Shown: in pieces, positions 55,877 through 64,000 of the stretch
Layout: the number at the start of each line of letters is the position of its first letter
How positions within the stretch are numbered: position 1 is the first letter of the stretch
Assembly (NCBI RefSeq): GCF_000585375.1
Contig: NZ_KK073874.1
Span: 1,550,001-1,614,000, forward strand
Length of the DNA: 64,000 nucleotides
Source: Cryptosporangium arvum DSM 44712
GTDB lineage: Bacteria; Actinomycetota; Actinomycetes; Mycobacteriales; Cryptosporangiaceae
Reading direction: 5' to 3'
The notes under the pieces: generated by a model
Seen by the model: only the letters and a program-made list of their open reading frames with translations
What the model was told of the DNA's origin: nothing
Databases searched by the model: none
Program-made: the position numbers and the translations under genes

Positions 55877-57100
55877 ATGGCTGGACCTCCGCCCGACGGG
55901 CAACCCGCCCCGGACGACGGTCACCTCCCCGAGAGTGCGCTCAACCGGCTCGGCGAGCGTGGCTTCGGAATCTACGTGCACGTGCCGTTCTGTGCTGCCC
56001 GTTGCGGGTACTGCGACTTCAACACGTACACACCCAGCGAGAACGCCGGTAGCGCGGAGACCTGGCTCGCCGCCGCGCTCGCCGAGATCGACCTCGCAGG
56101 CACCGTGCTCGCGCCGGCCCCCGGCGGTCTGCCCAGGGTGGACACGATCTTCGTCGGCGGTGGCACCCCGTCGCTGCTGCCCGTCGACTACCTCGCGCGC
56201 GTCGTCGAGCGGGTCGGCGACGTGTTCGGCCTCACGTCGGGCGCCGAGATCACCACCGAGGCGAATCCCGAGTCGGTCGACGCGGGCGTGTTCAGCAGCC
56301 TGCGCTCCGCCGGTTTCACCCGGGTCTCGCTCGGCATGCAGTCCGCCCGCTCGCACGTGCTCGCCGTCCTCGACCGCCGCCACACGCCCGGCCGGGCCGT
56401 GCAGGCCGCTCAGGAGGCCAGGGCGGCCGGCTTCGCGCACGTCAACCTCGACCTCATCTACGGCACGCCCGGCGAGACCGACGAGGACTGGGCGGCGTCG
56501 CTGGCGGCGGTGGTCGCCGCGGGGGTCGACCACGTCAGCGCGTACTCGCTGATCGTGGAGGACGGCACCCGGCTGGCCCGGCAGATCGGCCGTGGCGTGC
56601 TGCCGATGCCCGACGACGACGTGCTCGCCGACCGGTACCTGATGGCCGACGAAGCGCTGACCGGCGCCGGCCTGCACTGGTACGAGGTGTCGAACTGGGC
56701 CGCGGACGAGGCGGCCCGCTGCCGGCACAACGAGCTCTACTGGCGCAGCGGCGACTGGTGGGGCGTCGGTCCCGGCGCGCACAGCCACGTCGGCGGCGTC
56801 CGCTGGTGGAACGTGCGCCATCCGGCGCGCTACGCCGACCGGCTGGCGGCCAAGACCTCGCCGGCCCAGGCCCGCGAGGTGCTCGAGCCCGACGACCGCC
56901 GGGTCGAGGACGTGCTGCTGCGTCTGCGTCTGGCCGAGGGCTTGCCGCTGTCAGCTCTGGACGCCACGGGGCGAACCGCCGCTGTGCGGGCGACGAACGA
57001 CGGCCTGCTCGACGGGGGAGCGCACCGTCAGGGCCGGGCCGTGCTCACGCTTCGCGGCCGCCTGCTGGCCGACGCGGTCGTGCGCGCGCTGCTTACTTGA
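55877..57100 (+). CDS. hemW: HemW-type radical SAM heme chaperone
   Basis: 407 residues. Radical SAM motif CAARCGYC (Cys39, Cys43, Cys46), then GGGTPSLL, and SLGMQSARSHVLAVLDRRH typical of HemW. These proteins were once annotated as oxygen-independent coproporphyrinogen III oxidase but bind heme and lack the extra oxidase Cys; that is the likely role. I chose ATG 55877; an opening at 55850 is unsupported. The gene ends by overlapping the convergent DUF4870 gene by eight bases. Confidence 0.94.
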   Translation: MAGPPPDGQPAPDDGHLPESALNRLGERGFGIYVHVPFCAARCGYCDFNTYTPSENAGSAETWLAAALAEIDLAGTVLAPAPGGLPRVDTIFVGGGTPSLLPVDYLARVVERVGDVFGLTSGAEITTEANPESVDAGVFSSLRSAGFTRVSLGMQSARSHVLAVLDRRHTPGRAVQAAQEARAAGFAHVNLDLIYGTPGETDEDWAASLAAVVAAGVDHVSAYSLIVEDGTRLARQIGRGVLPMPDDDVLADRYLMADEALTGAGLHWYEVSNWAADEAARCRHNELYWRSGDWWGVGPGAHSHVGGVRWWNVRHPARYADRLAAKTSPAQAREVLEPDDRRVEDVLLRLRLAEGLPLSALDATGRTAAVRATNDGLLDGGAHRQGRAVLTLRGRLLADAVVRALLT

Positions 57101-57674
57101 TCAGCTTCATCGACAGGGGATACGGGTAGAACTCGTTGTTCGACGCCTTGACCCCGGCGATGATCCCGAACGCCACCGAGATCACGAACGTGGCCAGCGG
57201 CAACACCCAGAGGACGATCGCGCCGAACCCGAGCGTCACCGCCGAGCCGCAGAAGAAGACGACGAGCGCGACGACGTTCGCGATCGCCCAGGTGATGTGG
57301 AAGTTCAGTGCCTCCACCGAGTGCGCTCGCACGGTGGGGTTCGTCGGGCCCTTGCTGGTGTAGGCGATCAGCGGCGCGACCCAGCCGGCCACGGTGCCGC
57401 CGACGACCACACCGGCCACTCCACCGAAGTGGGCGACCATCAGCCACGTCTTCGTGTCGTCGACCGGCTTCGGCGGGTAGCCGTAGCCGGGCTGCGGCTG
57501 CCCGTACGGCGTTCCGTACGGAGGCTGCTGCCCGTAGGGCGCCCCGTACGGCCCCTGGGTCCCGTACGCCCCACCCGAGGTCGGCGACCCGCCGGACGAG
57601 GTCGGATAGGACGGCCCGGAGGCGGGATAGGGCTGCTCTGACCCGTAGGGGCCGGGAGCGTTCGGATCGGTCAC
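57093..57674 (-). CDS. DUF4870 membrane protein with PYG-rich N-terminus
   Basis: 193 residues. The first 70 are rich in Pro, Tyr, Gly and Gln (repeats of PYGQ and PYGAP). The rest has three or four hydrophobic segments (TWLMVAHFGGVAGVVVGGTVAG, HITWAIANVVALVVFFCG, IVLWVLPLATFVISVAFGII) and matches the DUF4870 (Tic20-like) family of unknown function. Start GTG 57674. It overlaps hemW by eight bases at the 3' end and faces a MarR gene. Confidence 0.88.
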   Translation of the reverse strand: MTDPNAPGPYGSEQPYPASGPSYPTSSGGSPTSGGAYGTQGPYGAPYGQQPPYGTPYGQPQPGYGYPPKPVDDTKTWLMVAHFGGVAGVVVGGTVAGWVAPLIAYTSKGPTNPTVRAHSVEALNFHITWAIANVVALVVFFCGSAVTLGFGAIVLWVLPLATFVISVAFGIIAGVKASNNEFYPYPLSMKLIK

Positions 57675-57791
57675 GCACGCAGAGTACGGCCGTCAACCGA
57701 GGGGAACCCCATACTTCGGTAACCGATCCGACACAGCGAGCGGGTTAGGCTGGTGCCCGCGTGACGAAGGCGAGAGGGCAAAGGTGGACCA

Positions 57792-58259
57792 GTGGAGGAG
57801 ACGCGGTGGCTCAGCCCGGATGAGCAGCGAACCTGGCGCTCGTACATCGAGGCGAACCGGCTCCTGAACGAGGCGCTGGACCGGCAGTTGCAACGAGACG
57901 CCGGCATGCCCCACACGTATTACGAAATCCTCGTCCGGCTCGCCGACGTGCCGGGGCACAGCCTGCGGATGAGCGAGCTGGCGCACTCGTCCCTGTCGTC
58001 CAGGAGCCGGCTGTCGCACGCGGTCTCCCGTCTGGAGGAACGCGGTTGGGTGCGGCGGGAGAGCTGTCCCACCGACGGACGCGGGGCGCTCGCCGTCCTG
58101 ACCGACGAGGGCTTCGCGGTGCTCGAAGCGGCCGCGCCCGCCCACGTCGCCGAGGTACGCAAGCGCCTGATCGACCTGTTGACCCCGGAGCAGGTCGATC
58201 AGCTCGGCGAGATCGCCAGGGCGATCTGTGCCGGAATGAACGAGACGGTGCGCGCGTAA
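57792..58259 (+). CDS. MarR-family transcriptional regulator
   Basis: 155 residues, one winged helix-turn-helix: recognition region [29 protein letters not shown] and wing [13 protein letters not shown]. MarR proteins act as dimers that release DNA on binding phenolic compounds or on oxidation. The start is GTG 57792. A promoter box TAGGCT (57746-57751) would give a 34-base leader. No obvious target operon is divergent except DUF4870, so it may regulate a distant gene or itself. Confidence 0.92.
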   Translation: MEETRWLSPDEQRTWRSYIEANRLLNEALDRQLQRDAGMPHTYYEILVRLADVPGHSLRMSELAHSSLSSRSRLSHAVSRLEERGWVRRESCPTDGRGALAVLTDEGFAVLEAAAPAHVAEVRKRLIDLLTPEQVDQLGEIARAICAGMNETVRA

Positions 58260-58340
58260 TCGCGTCGTCACGGGAAGTGATTTCTCTGCGCGGAGGTGAT
58301 TCTCCCCGCACGAAGGAAGCGGATGACCCGCTCCGCCCCG

Positions 58341-58346
58341 TATGCT
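58341..58346 (+). promoter_or_regulatory. Probable -10 box of the hrcA promoter, overlapping CIRCE
   Basis: TATGCT fits TAnnnT and shares its last base with the first base of the CIRCE element at 58346. A repressor on CIRCE would cover the transcription start. Confidence 0.55.
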
Positions 58347-58372
58347 TGGCACTCTCAGTACTGGAGTGCCAG
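58346..58372. promoter_or_regulatory. CIRCE element, HrcA operator
   Basis: TTGGCACTC-N9-GAGTGCCAG is the inverted repeat of the CIRCE operator (consensus TTAGCACTC-N9-GAGTGCTAA); it differs from the consensus by a symmetric A-to-G/T-to-C change and one further base. It lies 24 bases before the hrcA start, so HrcA should repress its own operon and release it on heat shock. Confidence 0.94.
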
Positions 58373-58396
58373 CAGTGCGGTCGGGGAGGTGACGGC

Positions 58397-59419
58397 GTGA
58401 CGCTCGACGAGCGCAAGCTGTCCGTTCTCCGCGCGATCGTCCAGGACTACGTCAACACCGAGGAGCCGGTCGGCAGCAAGTCGCTGGCCGAGCGTCACCA
58501 GTTGGGCGTGTCCCCGGCGACGATCCGCAACGACATGGCGGTGCTGGAGGAAGAGGGCTACATCGCCCAGCCGCACACCAGCGCCGGCCGCATCCCCACC
58601 GACAAGGGCTACCGCCTCTTCGTCGACCGGCTGGCCGGGATCAAGCCGCTGTCGGCGGCCGAGCGGCGCGCGATCCAGACGCTCCTCAACGGCGCGATCG
58701 ATCTCGACGACGTCGTCACCCGCACCGTGCGGCTGCTGGCGCAGCTCACCCGGCAGGTCGCCGTGGTGCAGTACCCGAGCCTCACCCGCAGCTCGGTCCG
58801 CCACGTGGAGCTGGTGCAGCTGAGCGTCAACCGGCTGCTGCTGGTGCTCATCACCGACACCGGCCGGGTCGACCAGCGCACCGTCGAGTTCCCGTCCGGC
58901 ATCAGCGACGACGACGTCAACGTCCTGCGCAGTGCGGTGAACAACGCGCTCGTCGGCCAGCGGCTCTCGGACGCGCCGACCCGCGTCGAAGAACTGCTCG
59001 ACACGATCGCGCCCGCCCTCCGCCCCGCGCTGACCACTGTCGCGAGCGTTCTGCTGGAGACGCTCGTCGAGCGGCGCGAGGAACGGGTCGTCCTGGCGGG
59101 CACGGCCAACCTCACCCGCAGTACGGTGGACTTCCGGGGCTCGGTGTTCCCGATCCTCGAGGCGTTGGAGGAGCAGGTGGTGCTCCTCAAGCTCGTCGGC
59201 GAGGTCGACTCGCCGAGTATGTTGCGGGTCCGGATCGGCGACGAGAACCAGGTTGAAGAGTTGCGGGGCATATCAGTGGTGACAACGGCCTACGGTGCTG
59301 GTGACACCGCATTGGCAGGCCTCGGGGTGGTCGGTCCGACTCGGATGGACTACCCCGGCACGATCAGCGCAGTCCGCGCCGTGGCGCGGTACGTCGGTGA
59401 AATTCTCGCAGGGAACTGA
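58397..59419 (+). CDS. hrcA: Heat-inducible transcription repressor HrcA
   Basis: 340 residues. N-terminal winged-helix DNA-binding domain (1-75; [56 protein letters not shown]) and a GAF-like C-terminal domain. Its operator CIRCE is just upstream. I chose GTG 58397, with GGGAGGT at six bases; the same frame continues upstream into the MarR gene but without family homology. The dnaJ gene follows after 46 bases, likely the same operon. Confidence 0.96.
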   Translation: MTLDERKLSVLRAIVQDYVNTEEPVGSKSLAERHQLGVSPATIRNDMAVLEEEGYIAQPHTSAGRIPTDKGYRLFVDRLAGIKPLSAAERRAIQTLLNGAIDLDDVVTRTVRLLAQLTRQVAVVQYPSLTRSSVRHVELVQLSVNRLLLVLITDTGRVDQRTVEFPSGISDDDVNVLRSAVNNALVGQRLSDAPTRVEELLDTIAPALRPALTTVASVLLETLVERREERVVLAGTANLTRSTVDFRGSVFPILEALEEQVVLLKLVGEVDSPSMLRVRIGDENQVEELRGISVVTTAYGAGDTALAGLGVVGPTRMDYPGTISAVRAVARYVGEILAGN

Positions 59420-59465
59420 AGCGGGGCTGGGCAGGGATATGCCTTCCGGAGTTGGGGACACACAC

Positions 59466-60596
59466 GTGGCGAAGGACTACTACGGCATCCTCGGGGTGGC
59501 GCGGGACGCGACGCCCGAGGAGATCAAACGGGCCTACCGCCGGCTCGCGCGCGAGCTGCATCCGGACGTGAACCCTGACGCCGAGGCGCAGGAGAAGTTC
59601 AAGGACGTCTCGGTGGCGTACGAGGTGCTCTCCGACCCGGCCAAGCGCGAGCTGGTCGACCTCGGTGGGGACCCGATGGCGCCCGGCGGCGGCGGCGCGA
59701 GCGGCCCCGGTGGTCCGTTCACGATGGGCTTCCAGGACATCATGGACGCCTTCTTCGGCGGCGCCACCACCCGCGGCCCACGCCCCCGTACCCGCCCGGG
59801 TTCCGACGCGCTGATCCGCCTCGACCTCGATCTGGTCGACATGGCGTTCGGCGTGAACCAGGAGCTCACCGTCGACACCGCGGTGCGGTGCACGACGTGT
59901 TCGGGCGCCGGGACCGCGCCCGGCACCCACCCGGCCACGTGTGAGGTCTGCGGTGGCCGCGGCGAGGTGCAGACCGTCCAGCGCTCGTTCCTCGGCCAGG
60001 TCATGACGTCCCGCCCGTGCGCGGCCTGCCAGGGCTTCGGCACGGTCATCCCGCACCCCTGCCCGGGGTGTGCCGGTGACGGCCGGGTGCGCAGCCGCCG
60101 CACGCTCACCGTCAAGGTGCCCGCGGGCGTCGAGGACGGCATGCGGATCCGGCTGGCCGGCGAGGGCGAGGTCGGCCCCGGCGGCGGCCCGCCCGGAGAC
60201 CTCTACGTCGAGGTGCACGAGCGCCCGCACGACGTCTTCACCCGTCAGGGCGACGACCTGCACTGCCGGGTCTCGCTGCCGATGACCGCCGCGTCGCTCG
60301 GCACGAACATCAACCTCAAGACGCTCGACGGCGAAGAGCAGATCGAGGTCAAGGCAGGCACCCAGCCCGGCACGGTCGTGCGGGTCCGCGGCCGCGGAGT
60401 GCCGCACCTGCGCGGCAGCGGCCGCGGTGATCTGCACGTGCACCTCGAGGTGCGTACCCCCACTCGGCTCGATGCCGAGCAGGAGCGTCTGCTGCGCGAA
60501 CTGGCCAAGCTGCGGGGTGAGGAGCGCCCGGAGCCGATGCGGCAGCAGGGCGGTTTTTTTTCCAAAGTCCGTGACGCGTTCAACGGACACGCCTAG
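59466..60596 (+). CDS. dnaJ: Chaperone DnaJ (DnaJ2 type)
   Basis: 376 residues: J domain (1-65) with HPD at 32-34, short Gly-rich linker ([12 protein letters not shown]), zinc finger domain with four CxxCxGxG motifs ([32 protein letters not shown]; about 142-206), and C-terminal substrate domains. It stimulates DnaK and presents clients. This HrcA-linked copy is the DnaJ2 type of actinobacteria; the dnaK-linked dnaJ1 would be elsewhere. I chose GTG 59466 since the family starts [13 protein letters not shown] 59439 (27 bases upstream) is possible. Confidence 0.96.
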   Translation: MAKDYYGILGVARDATPEEIKRAYRRLARELHPDVNPDAEAQEKFKDVSVAYEVLSDPAKRELVDLGGDPMAPGGGGASGPGGPFTMGFQDIMDAFFGGATTRGPRPRTRPGSDALIRLDLDLVDMAFGVNQELTVDTAVRCTTCSGAGTAPGTHPATCEVCGGRGEVQTVQRSFLGQVMTSRPCAACQGFGTVIPHPCPGCAGDGRVRSRRTLTVKVPAGVEDGMRIRLAGEGEVGPGGGPPGDLYVEVHERPHDVFTRQGDDLHCRVSLPMTAASLGTNINLKTLDGEEQIEVKAGTQPGTVVRVRGRGVPHLRGSGRGDLHVHLEVRTPTRLDAEQERLLRELAKLRGEERPEPMRQQGGFFSKVRDAFNGHA

Positions 60597-60629
60597 ACGG
60601 AGCGCTCGTCCGACGTCCGACGAGCAGAG

Positions 60630-61364
60630 ATGACTGATCCCGTCTTTCTCGTGGATGAGTTGCCGCCGGTCGGCCCGGCGGTGCTCGACGGGCCCGAGGG
60701 CAGGCACGCCGCGACGGTGCGCCGCCTCGGCCCCGGCGAAACGCTGCTGCTCGCGGACGGCGTCGGCGGCCGCGCCTCGTGCGTCGTCGTGGCCGCCGAC
60801 CGCGACTCACTGCGGCTGGACGTCCGGACCGCCGAACGGGTGCCCCGGCCGACGCCGACGGTGACCGTCGTGCAGGCGCTGCCGAAGGGTGATCGCGGCG
60901 AAGCCGCGGTCGAGATGATGACCGAGGCCGGGGCCGACACGATCGTGCCCTGGTCGGCGTCGCGGTCGGTCACGCGCTGGAAGGAAGCCCGCGGCGACAA
61001 GGCGCTCGCGCGCTGGCGCAGCACCGCGCGGGAGGCCGCGAAGCAGTCCCGGCGGCTCTGGCTGCCCGAGGTCGCGGACCTCGCGTCCACTGCGGACGTC
61101 CGGAAACTGCTGTCCGTGCACGACGCCGCGTTCGTGCTCCACGAGGACGCGACCGCGCCGCTGGCCGGGACGTCGCCGGCCGCGGAGATCGGGACGATCG
61201 CGCTGGTCGTGGGGCCGGAGGGTGGCATCGCCCCGGATGAGCTGGAGTCCTTCGTGCAGGTCGGCGCGGTGCCGGTGCGCCTGGGCCCCACCGTGCTGCG
61301 CACGTCCACCGCGGGCGTGGCGGCACTCGCTGTCGTCAACGCGCTCACGTCACGTTGGCGTTAA
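60630..61364 (+). CDS. rsmE: 16S rRNA (uracil-1498-N3) methyltransferase
   Basis: 244 residues of the RsmE family (SPOUT fold). N-terminal PUA-like part (1-70) and C-terminal methyltransferase domain with EMMTEAGADTIVPW, LVVGPEGGIAPDEL and LGPTVLRTSTAG, the SAM-binding knot. It methylates U1498 at the decoding site. It follows dnaJ after 33 bases, the usual bacterial order. Confidence 0.97.
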   Translation: MTDPVFLVDELPPVGPAVLDGPEGRHAATVRRLGPGETLLLADGVGGRASCVVVAADRDSLRLDVRTAERVPRPTPTVTVVQALPKGDRGEAAVEMMTEAGADTIVPWSASRSVTRWKEARGDKALARWRSTAREAAKQSRRLWLPEVADLASTADVRKLLSVHDAAFVLHEDATAPLAGTSPAAEIGTIALVVGPEGGIAPDELESFVQVGAVPVRLGPTVLRTSTAGVAALAVVNALTSRWR

Positions 61365-61424
61365 CGCGCATAACAGTACGTCTGGCCGGTTACTCTCGAG
61401 TTGCGGCGGTGAGAGGAGACCGGG

Positions 61425-62759
61425 ATGCCACCGACCGGCGAGGCGACGGCTGCCTGTGAGCGTGTGATCCGCACGCTGCAGGCCGAGGAACGAGTTCCCG
61501 CCGTGGCGGCCGCGGTGGTCAGATCCGACCGTCCCGGGTGGAGCTTCGCGCTCGGCGACGCCGGCGCCGGCACACCGGCCGGGCCCGCGACGCAGTTCCG
61601 GATCGGCTCGGTCACCAAGACGTTCACCGCGGTCCTCGTCCTGCAGCTGCGCGACTCCGGAATGCTGGACCTCGACGACCAGATCGACGCCCACCTGGCG
61701 CTGCCCGCGCACGGCCAGCTGACGATCCGCAGCATCCTCAACCACACCTCCGGTCTCCAGCGCGAGCCATGGGGCAATCTCTGGGACACCCTCGACGTCC
61801 CGGACGACACCCGGCTGCTGGAGGAGGTCGCGAAGGCCGAGGCCGTGCTGAGCCCGCGGCGCCGGTGGCACTACTCGAACCTCGGTTTCGCGCTGCTCGG
61901 GCACCTGGTCAGCGCCAAGACCGGCGCGGCGTGGGCCGAGGTGCTGCAGGACCGCCTGCTCGACCCGCTGGGGCTCTCCGACACGACCGTGCTGCCCCGG
62001 GGTGACGCCGCTCAGGGCTACCTCGTCGACGCCTACTCCGACCACGCCCGCCCGGAGCCGCACTTCGACCTGCGGGGCGCCGCGGCTGCCGCGCAGCTCT
62101 GGAGCACCGCGGGTGACATGGCCCGCTGGGCGCTGTTCCTGGCCAAGCCGGACCCCGCCGTGGTGGCCCGGTCGACGCTCGAGGAGATGTACGAGCCGGT
62201 CGTGGTCACCGACCCGGTGAACTGGCACACCGGCTGGGGGCTGGGGCTGCAGGTCGCGCCGCAGGGCAGCGGCTCCGATCGGGCGGTGGACATCGGGCAC
62301 AACGGCGCGATGCCCGGCTTCCTGGCCGGGGTGTGGTGCCGTCGCGGGGTGGAGATCGGGGCCGCCGTGCTCGGCTCGTCGGGCACCGCCGCCGGGATCA
62401 CGTCGGCGCCGCACAAGCTGATCGCGGAGTCGCTGCGGCTCGATCCGGTCCGGGTCGAGCCGTGGACGATCGGCGGTCCGGCGCCGCGGGAGTACGCCGG
62501 CATCCTCGGCCGCTGGTGGTCGGAGGGCAGCGAGTTCGTGTTCCGCTGGACGAAAGGCCACCTGGAGGCGCGGTCGGCGTCGGCGGTGGCCGCGGCTCCG
62601 CCGGCGATCTTCGCGTTCGAGGCGCCCGACCTGTTCCGCACCGTGTCCGGGCGTGAGGCGGGCGAGCGGCTGGAGGTCTTCCGCGGCCCCGACGGCGCGG
62701 TCGACTACATGCGCTGGGCCACCTACCGGTTCACCCGCGACCAACAGACTTACGCCTGA
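61425..62759 (+). CDS. Serine hydrolase, class C beta-lactamase/D,D-peptidase-like
   Basis: 444 residues. SxxK motif SVTK (Ser62, Lys65), YSN in HYSNLGF (about 150) and an HxG-type motif in GHNGAMPG (about 291), as in the beta-lactamase/esterase EstB family. There is no signal peptide, so it may be cytoplasmic or use a non-classical route; an esterase or peptidase role is more likely than antibiotic resistance. GAGAGGAG lies before ATG 61425. It lies between rsmE and phoH, which are normally neighbours, so it may be an insertion into this block. Confidence 0.88.
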   Translation: MPPTGEATAACERVIRTLQAEERVPAVAAAVVRSDRPGWSFALGDAGAGTPAGPATQFRIGSVTKTFTAVLVLQLRDSGMLDLDDQIDAHLALPAHGQLTIRSILNHTSGLQREPWGNLWDTLDVPDDTRLLEEVAKAEAVLSPRRRWHYSNLGFALLGHLVSAKTGAAWAEVLQDRLLDPLGLSDTTVLPRGDAAQGYLVDAYSDHARPEPHFDLRGAAAAAQLWSTAGDMARWALFLAKPDPAVVARSTLEEMYEPVVVTDPVNWHTGWGLGLQVAPQGSGSDRAVDIGHNGAMPGFLAGVWCRRGVEIGAAVLGSSGTAAGITSAPHKLIAESLRLDPVRVEPWTIGGPAPREYAGILGRWWSEGSEFVFRWTKGHLEARSASAVAAAPPAIFAFEAPDLFRTVSGREAGERLEVFRGPDGAVDYMRWATYRFTRDQQTYA

Positions 62760-62790
62760 TTCTCAGGAGCCACACCCCGACCCTGCCCGG

Positions 62791-62796
62791 TAGGAT
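62791..62796 (+). promoter_or_regulatory. Possible -10 box of the phoH-ybeY transcript
   Basis: TAGGAT fits TAnnnT, about 60 bases before the phoH ATG. It would give a leader of about 54 bases. The -35 is weak. Confidence 0.38.
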
Positions 62797-62856
62797 TGGA
62801 AGGCAGAACAAGTCCCGAGAACGGAAGCAGGCGGAAGCGGCCACCCCGGCCGGCCC

Positions 62857-63897
62857 ATGGCAGAAATCAAAGCGCCCACCACGGCGCAAACCCGCATCGT
62901 CGTCCCCGACGCCCACGCGATGGTCTCCCTGCTGGGCTCCGGTGACGCCATTCTGACCCTCATCGAGCGCTCGGTCGCCGCTGACGTGCACGTGCGCGGC
63001 AACGAGATCACGCTCACCGGTACCCCCGCCGACAACGCCTTCGCCGAGCGGCTCTTCGCCGAGCTGCTGACGCTCGTCGAGCGCGGCGAGGTGCTGACGT
63101 CGGACGCGGTGAGCCGCACGATCGCGATGCTCAAGTCGAACAGCGACGAGCGTCCGGCCGAGGTTCTCACCCTCAACATCATCTCGAGGCGTGGACGGAC
63201 GATTCGTCCGAAAACGCTCAACCAGAAGCGCTACGTCGACGCGATCGACGAGCACACGATCATCTTCGGCATCGGCCCGGCCGGCACCGGCAAGACGTAC
63301 CTGGCCATGGCCAAGGCCGTCCAGTCGCTGCAGGCCAAGCAGGTCAACCGCATCATCCTGACCCGGCCGGCGGTCGAGGCGGGGGAGCGGCTGGGCTTCC
63401 TGCCGGGCACGCTCCACGAGAAGATCGACCCGTACCTGCGTCCGCTCTACGACGCGCTGCACGACATGGTCGACCCGGAGTCGATCCCGCGCCTGATGCA
63501 GGCCGGGACGATCGAGGTCGCCCCGCTGGCTTACATGCGCGGCCGCACGCTCAACGACGCGTTCATCATTCTCGACGAGGCCCAGAACACCACGGCCGAG
63601 CAGATGAAGATGTTCCTCACCCGGCTCGGGTTCGGCTCGAAGATCGTCGTCACCGGCGACGTGACCCAGGTCGACCTGCCCGGCGGCGCCACCAGCGGCC
63701 TCCGGGTGGTCCGGGAGATCCTGGACGGCGTCGAGGACGTGCACTTCGCCGAGCTCTCCAGCAGCGACGTCGTGCGTCACCGCCTGGTCGGCGACATCGT
63801 CGACGCGTACGCGCGGTACGACTCCGACCACGCGCCGGCACCTCGCGACGGCGGTGGCCGCCGTGCCGCCGGCGGTCGCTCCGCCCGGCGCAGCTGA
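62857..63897 (+). CDS. phoH: PhoH-like ATPase
   Basis: 346 residues of the PhoH/YbeZ family, an NTPase linked to RNA processing with YbeY. N-terminal KH-like region, Walker A GPAGTGKT (about 138-145) and Walker [10 protein letters not shown]; the C-terminal 20 residues are basic ([14 protein letters not shown]). It is followed by ybeY after 19 bases, the pair that acts in 16S rRNA maturation and ribosome quality control. Confidence 0.96.
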   Translation: MAEIKAPTTAQTRIVVPDAHAMVSLLGSGDAILTLIERSVAADVHVRGNEITLTGTPADNAFAERLFAELLTLVERGEVLTSDAVSRTIAMLKSNSDERPAEVLTLNIISRRGRTIRPKTLNQKRYVDAIDEHTIIFGIGPAGTGKTYLAMAKAVQSLQAKQVNRIILTRPAVEAGERLGFLPGTLHEKIDPYLRPLYDALHDMVDPESIPRLMQAGTIEVAPLAYMRGRTLNDAFIILDEAQNTTAEQMKMFLTRLGFGSKIVVTGDVTQVDLPGGATSGLRVVREILDGVEDVHFAELSSSDVVRHRLVGDIVDAYARYDSDHAPAPRDGGGRRAAGGRSARRS

Positions 63898-63916
63898 CGC
63901 GGTGTTGGATAGGACC

Positions 63917-64000
63917 ATGTCGATCGAGATCTCGAACGAATCGGGCCACGAGGTGGACGAGGCAGCGCTGCTGTCCGTCGCCAGGAGCACCCTGGACGAG
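63917..64000 (+). CDS. ybeY: Endoribonuclease YbeY, N-terminal part (runs off the window)
   Basis: The first 28 codons are present, reading SIEISNESGHEVDEAALL after the start, which matches the opening of YbeY. YbeY is a metal-dependent endoribonuclease for 16S 3'-end maturation; its metal-binding HGxLHLxGYDH motif would lie beyond the window. ATG 63917 follows phoH by 19 bases, so the two are co-transcribed. Confidence 0.85.
   Translation, partial: MSIEISNESGHEVDEAALLSVARSTLDE

Overview
The window is about 64 kb of very GC-rich chromosome from a filamentous-type actinobacterium. The evidence is the codon bias, many GTG starts, an ileS preceded by a translational T-box with a very short specifier hairpin, a CIRCE-controlled hrcA-dnaJ2 pair, and the gene order nadD-rsfS-gpgP-DegV-comEA-comEC-holA-rpsT-lepA-hemW-hrcA-dnaJ-rsmE-phoH-ybeY, which matches mycobacteria and relatives. 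I place it near Frankia, Cryptosporangium or Micromonospora but cannot fix the genus. I see no prophage, insertion sequence, CRISPR array, rRNA or tRNA gene.

Layout. 0-5.5 kb: three paralogous membrane acyltransferases on the minus strand, with ndk (+) set between the first and second. 5.5-8.5 kb: a Bcp-type peroxiredoxin, a DEAD-box RNA helicase with an RGG-like tail and an AhpD-like protein. 8.5-11.9 kb: T-box and ileS. 11.9-17.5 kb: small unknown genes, a divergent XRE-cupin regulator/BenE transporter pair, and a secreted penicillin-recognising serine hydrolase whose ribosome binding site lies inside a perfect 21-bp inverted repeat. 17.5-21.1 kb: a probable lipid operon (patatin, PlsC-like acyltransferase, DUF885 metallopeptidase-like protein). 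21.2-24.3 kb: a gene for a very repetitive, probably disordered protein of about 1,000 residues with one C-terminal membrane segment. 24.4-43.2 kb: the housekeeping block (TIGR03960 radical SAM protein and DUF2344 partner, RNase E/G, rplU-rpmA-obgE-proB-proA, nadD, rsfS, phosphatase, DegV, comEA-comEC-holA). 43.2-45.8 kb: a repeat-dense zone on both sides of rpsT. 45.8-64 kb: lepA, an FtsX-type ABC transporter, ung, a two-component system, MOSC, a lysozyme-like secreted protein, hemW, DUF4870, MarR, then hrcA-dnaJ-rsmE, a serine hydrolase, phoH and the start of ybeY.

How the genes work together. Much of the window serves translation and ribosome assembly: ileS, rplU, rpmA, obgE, rsfS, rpsT, lepA, rsmE, ybeY, RNase E/G and the helicase. 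Smaller modules cover proline synthesis (proB/proA), NAD synthesis (nadD), DNA uptake (comEA/comEC), heat-shock control (HrcA, CIRCE, DnaJ), and envelope lipid and peptidoglycan work (acyltransferases, patatin, PlsC, serine hydrolases, lysozyme-like protein).

Most genes are ordinary. The best leads for something undescribed are regulatory or structural: a junction-like folded leader before a small membrane protein (36454-36529), the palindrome that hides a ribosome binding site (16000-16046), a GntR/FadR-type palindrome between proB and proA, a recurrent leaderless promoter pattern, and the minisatellite-rich DNA around rpsT. All are read by eye and none was tested by computation.
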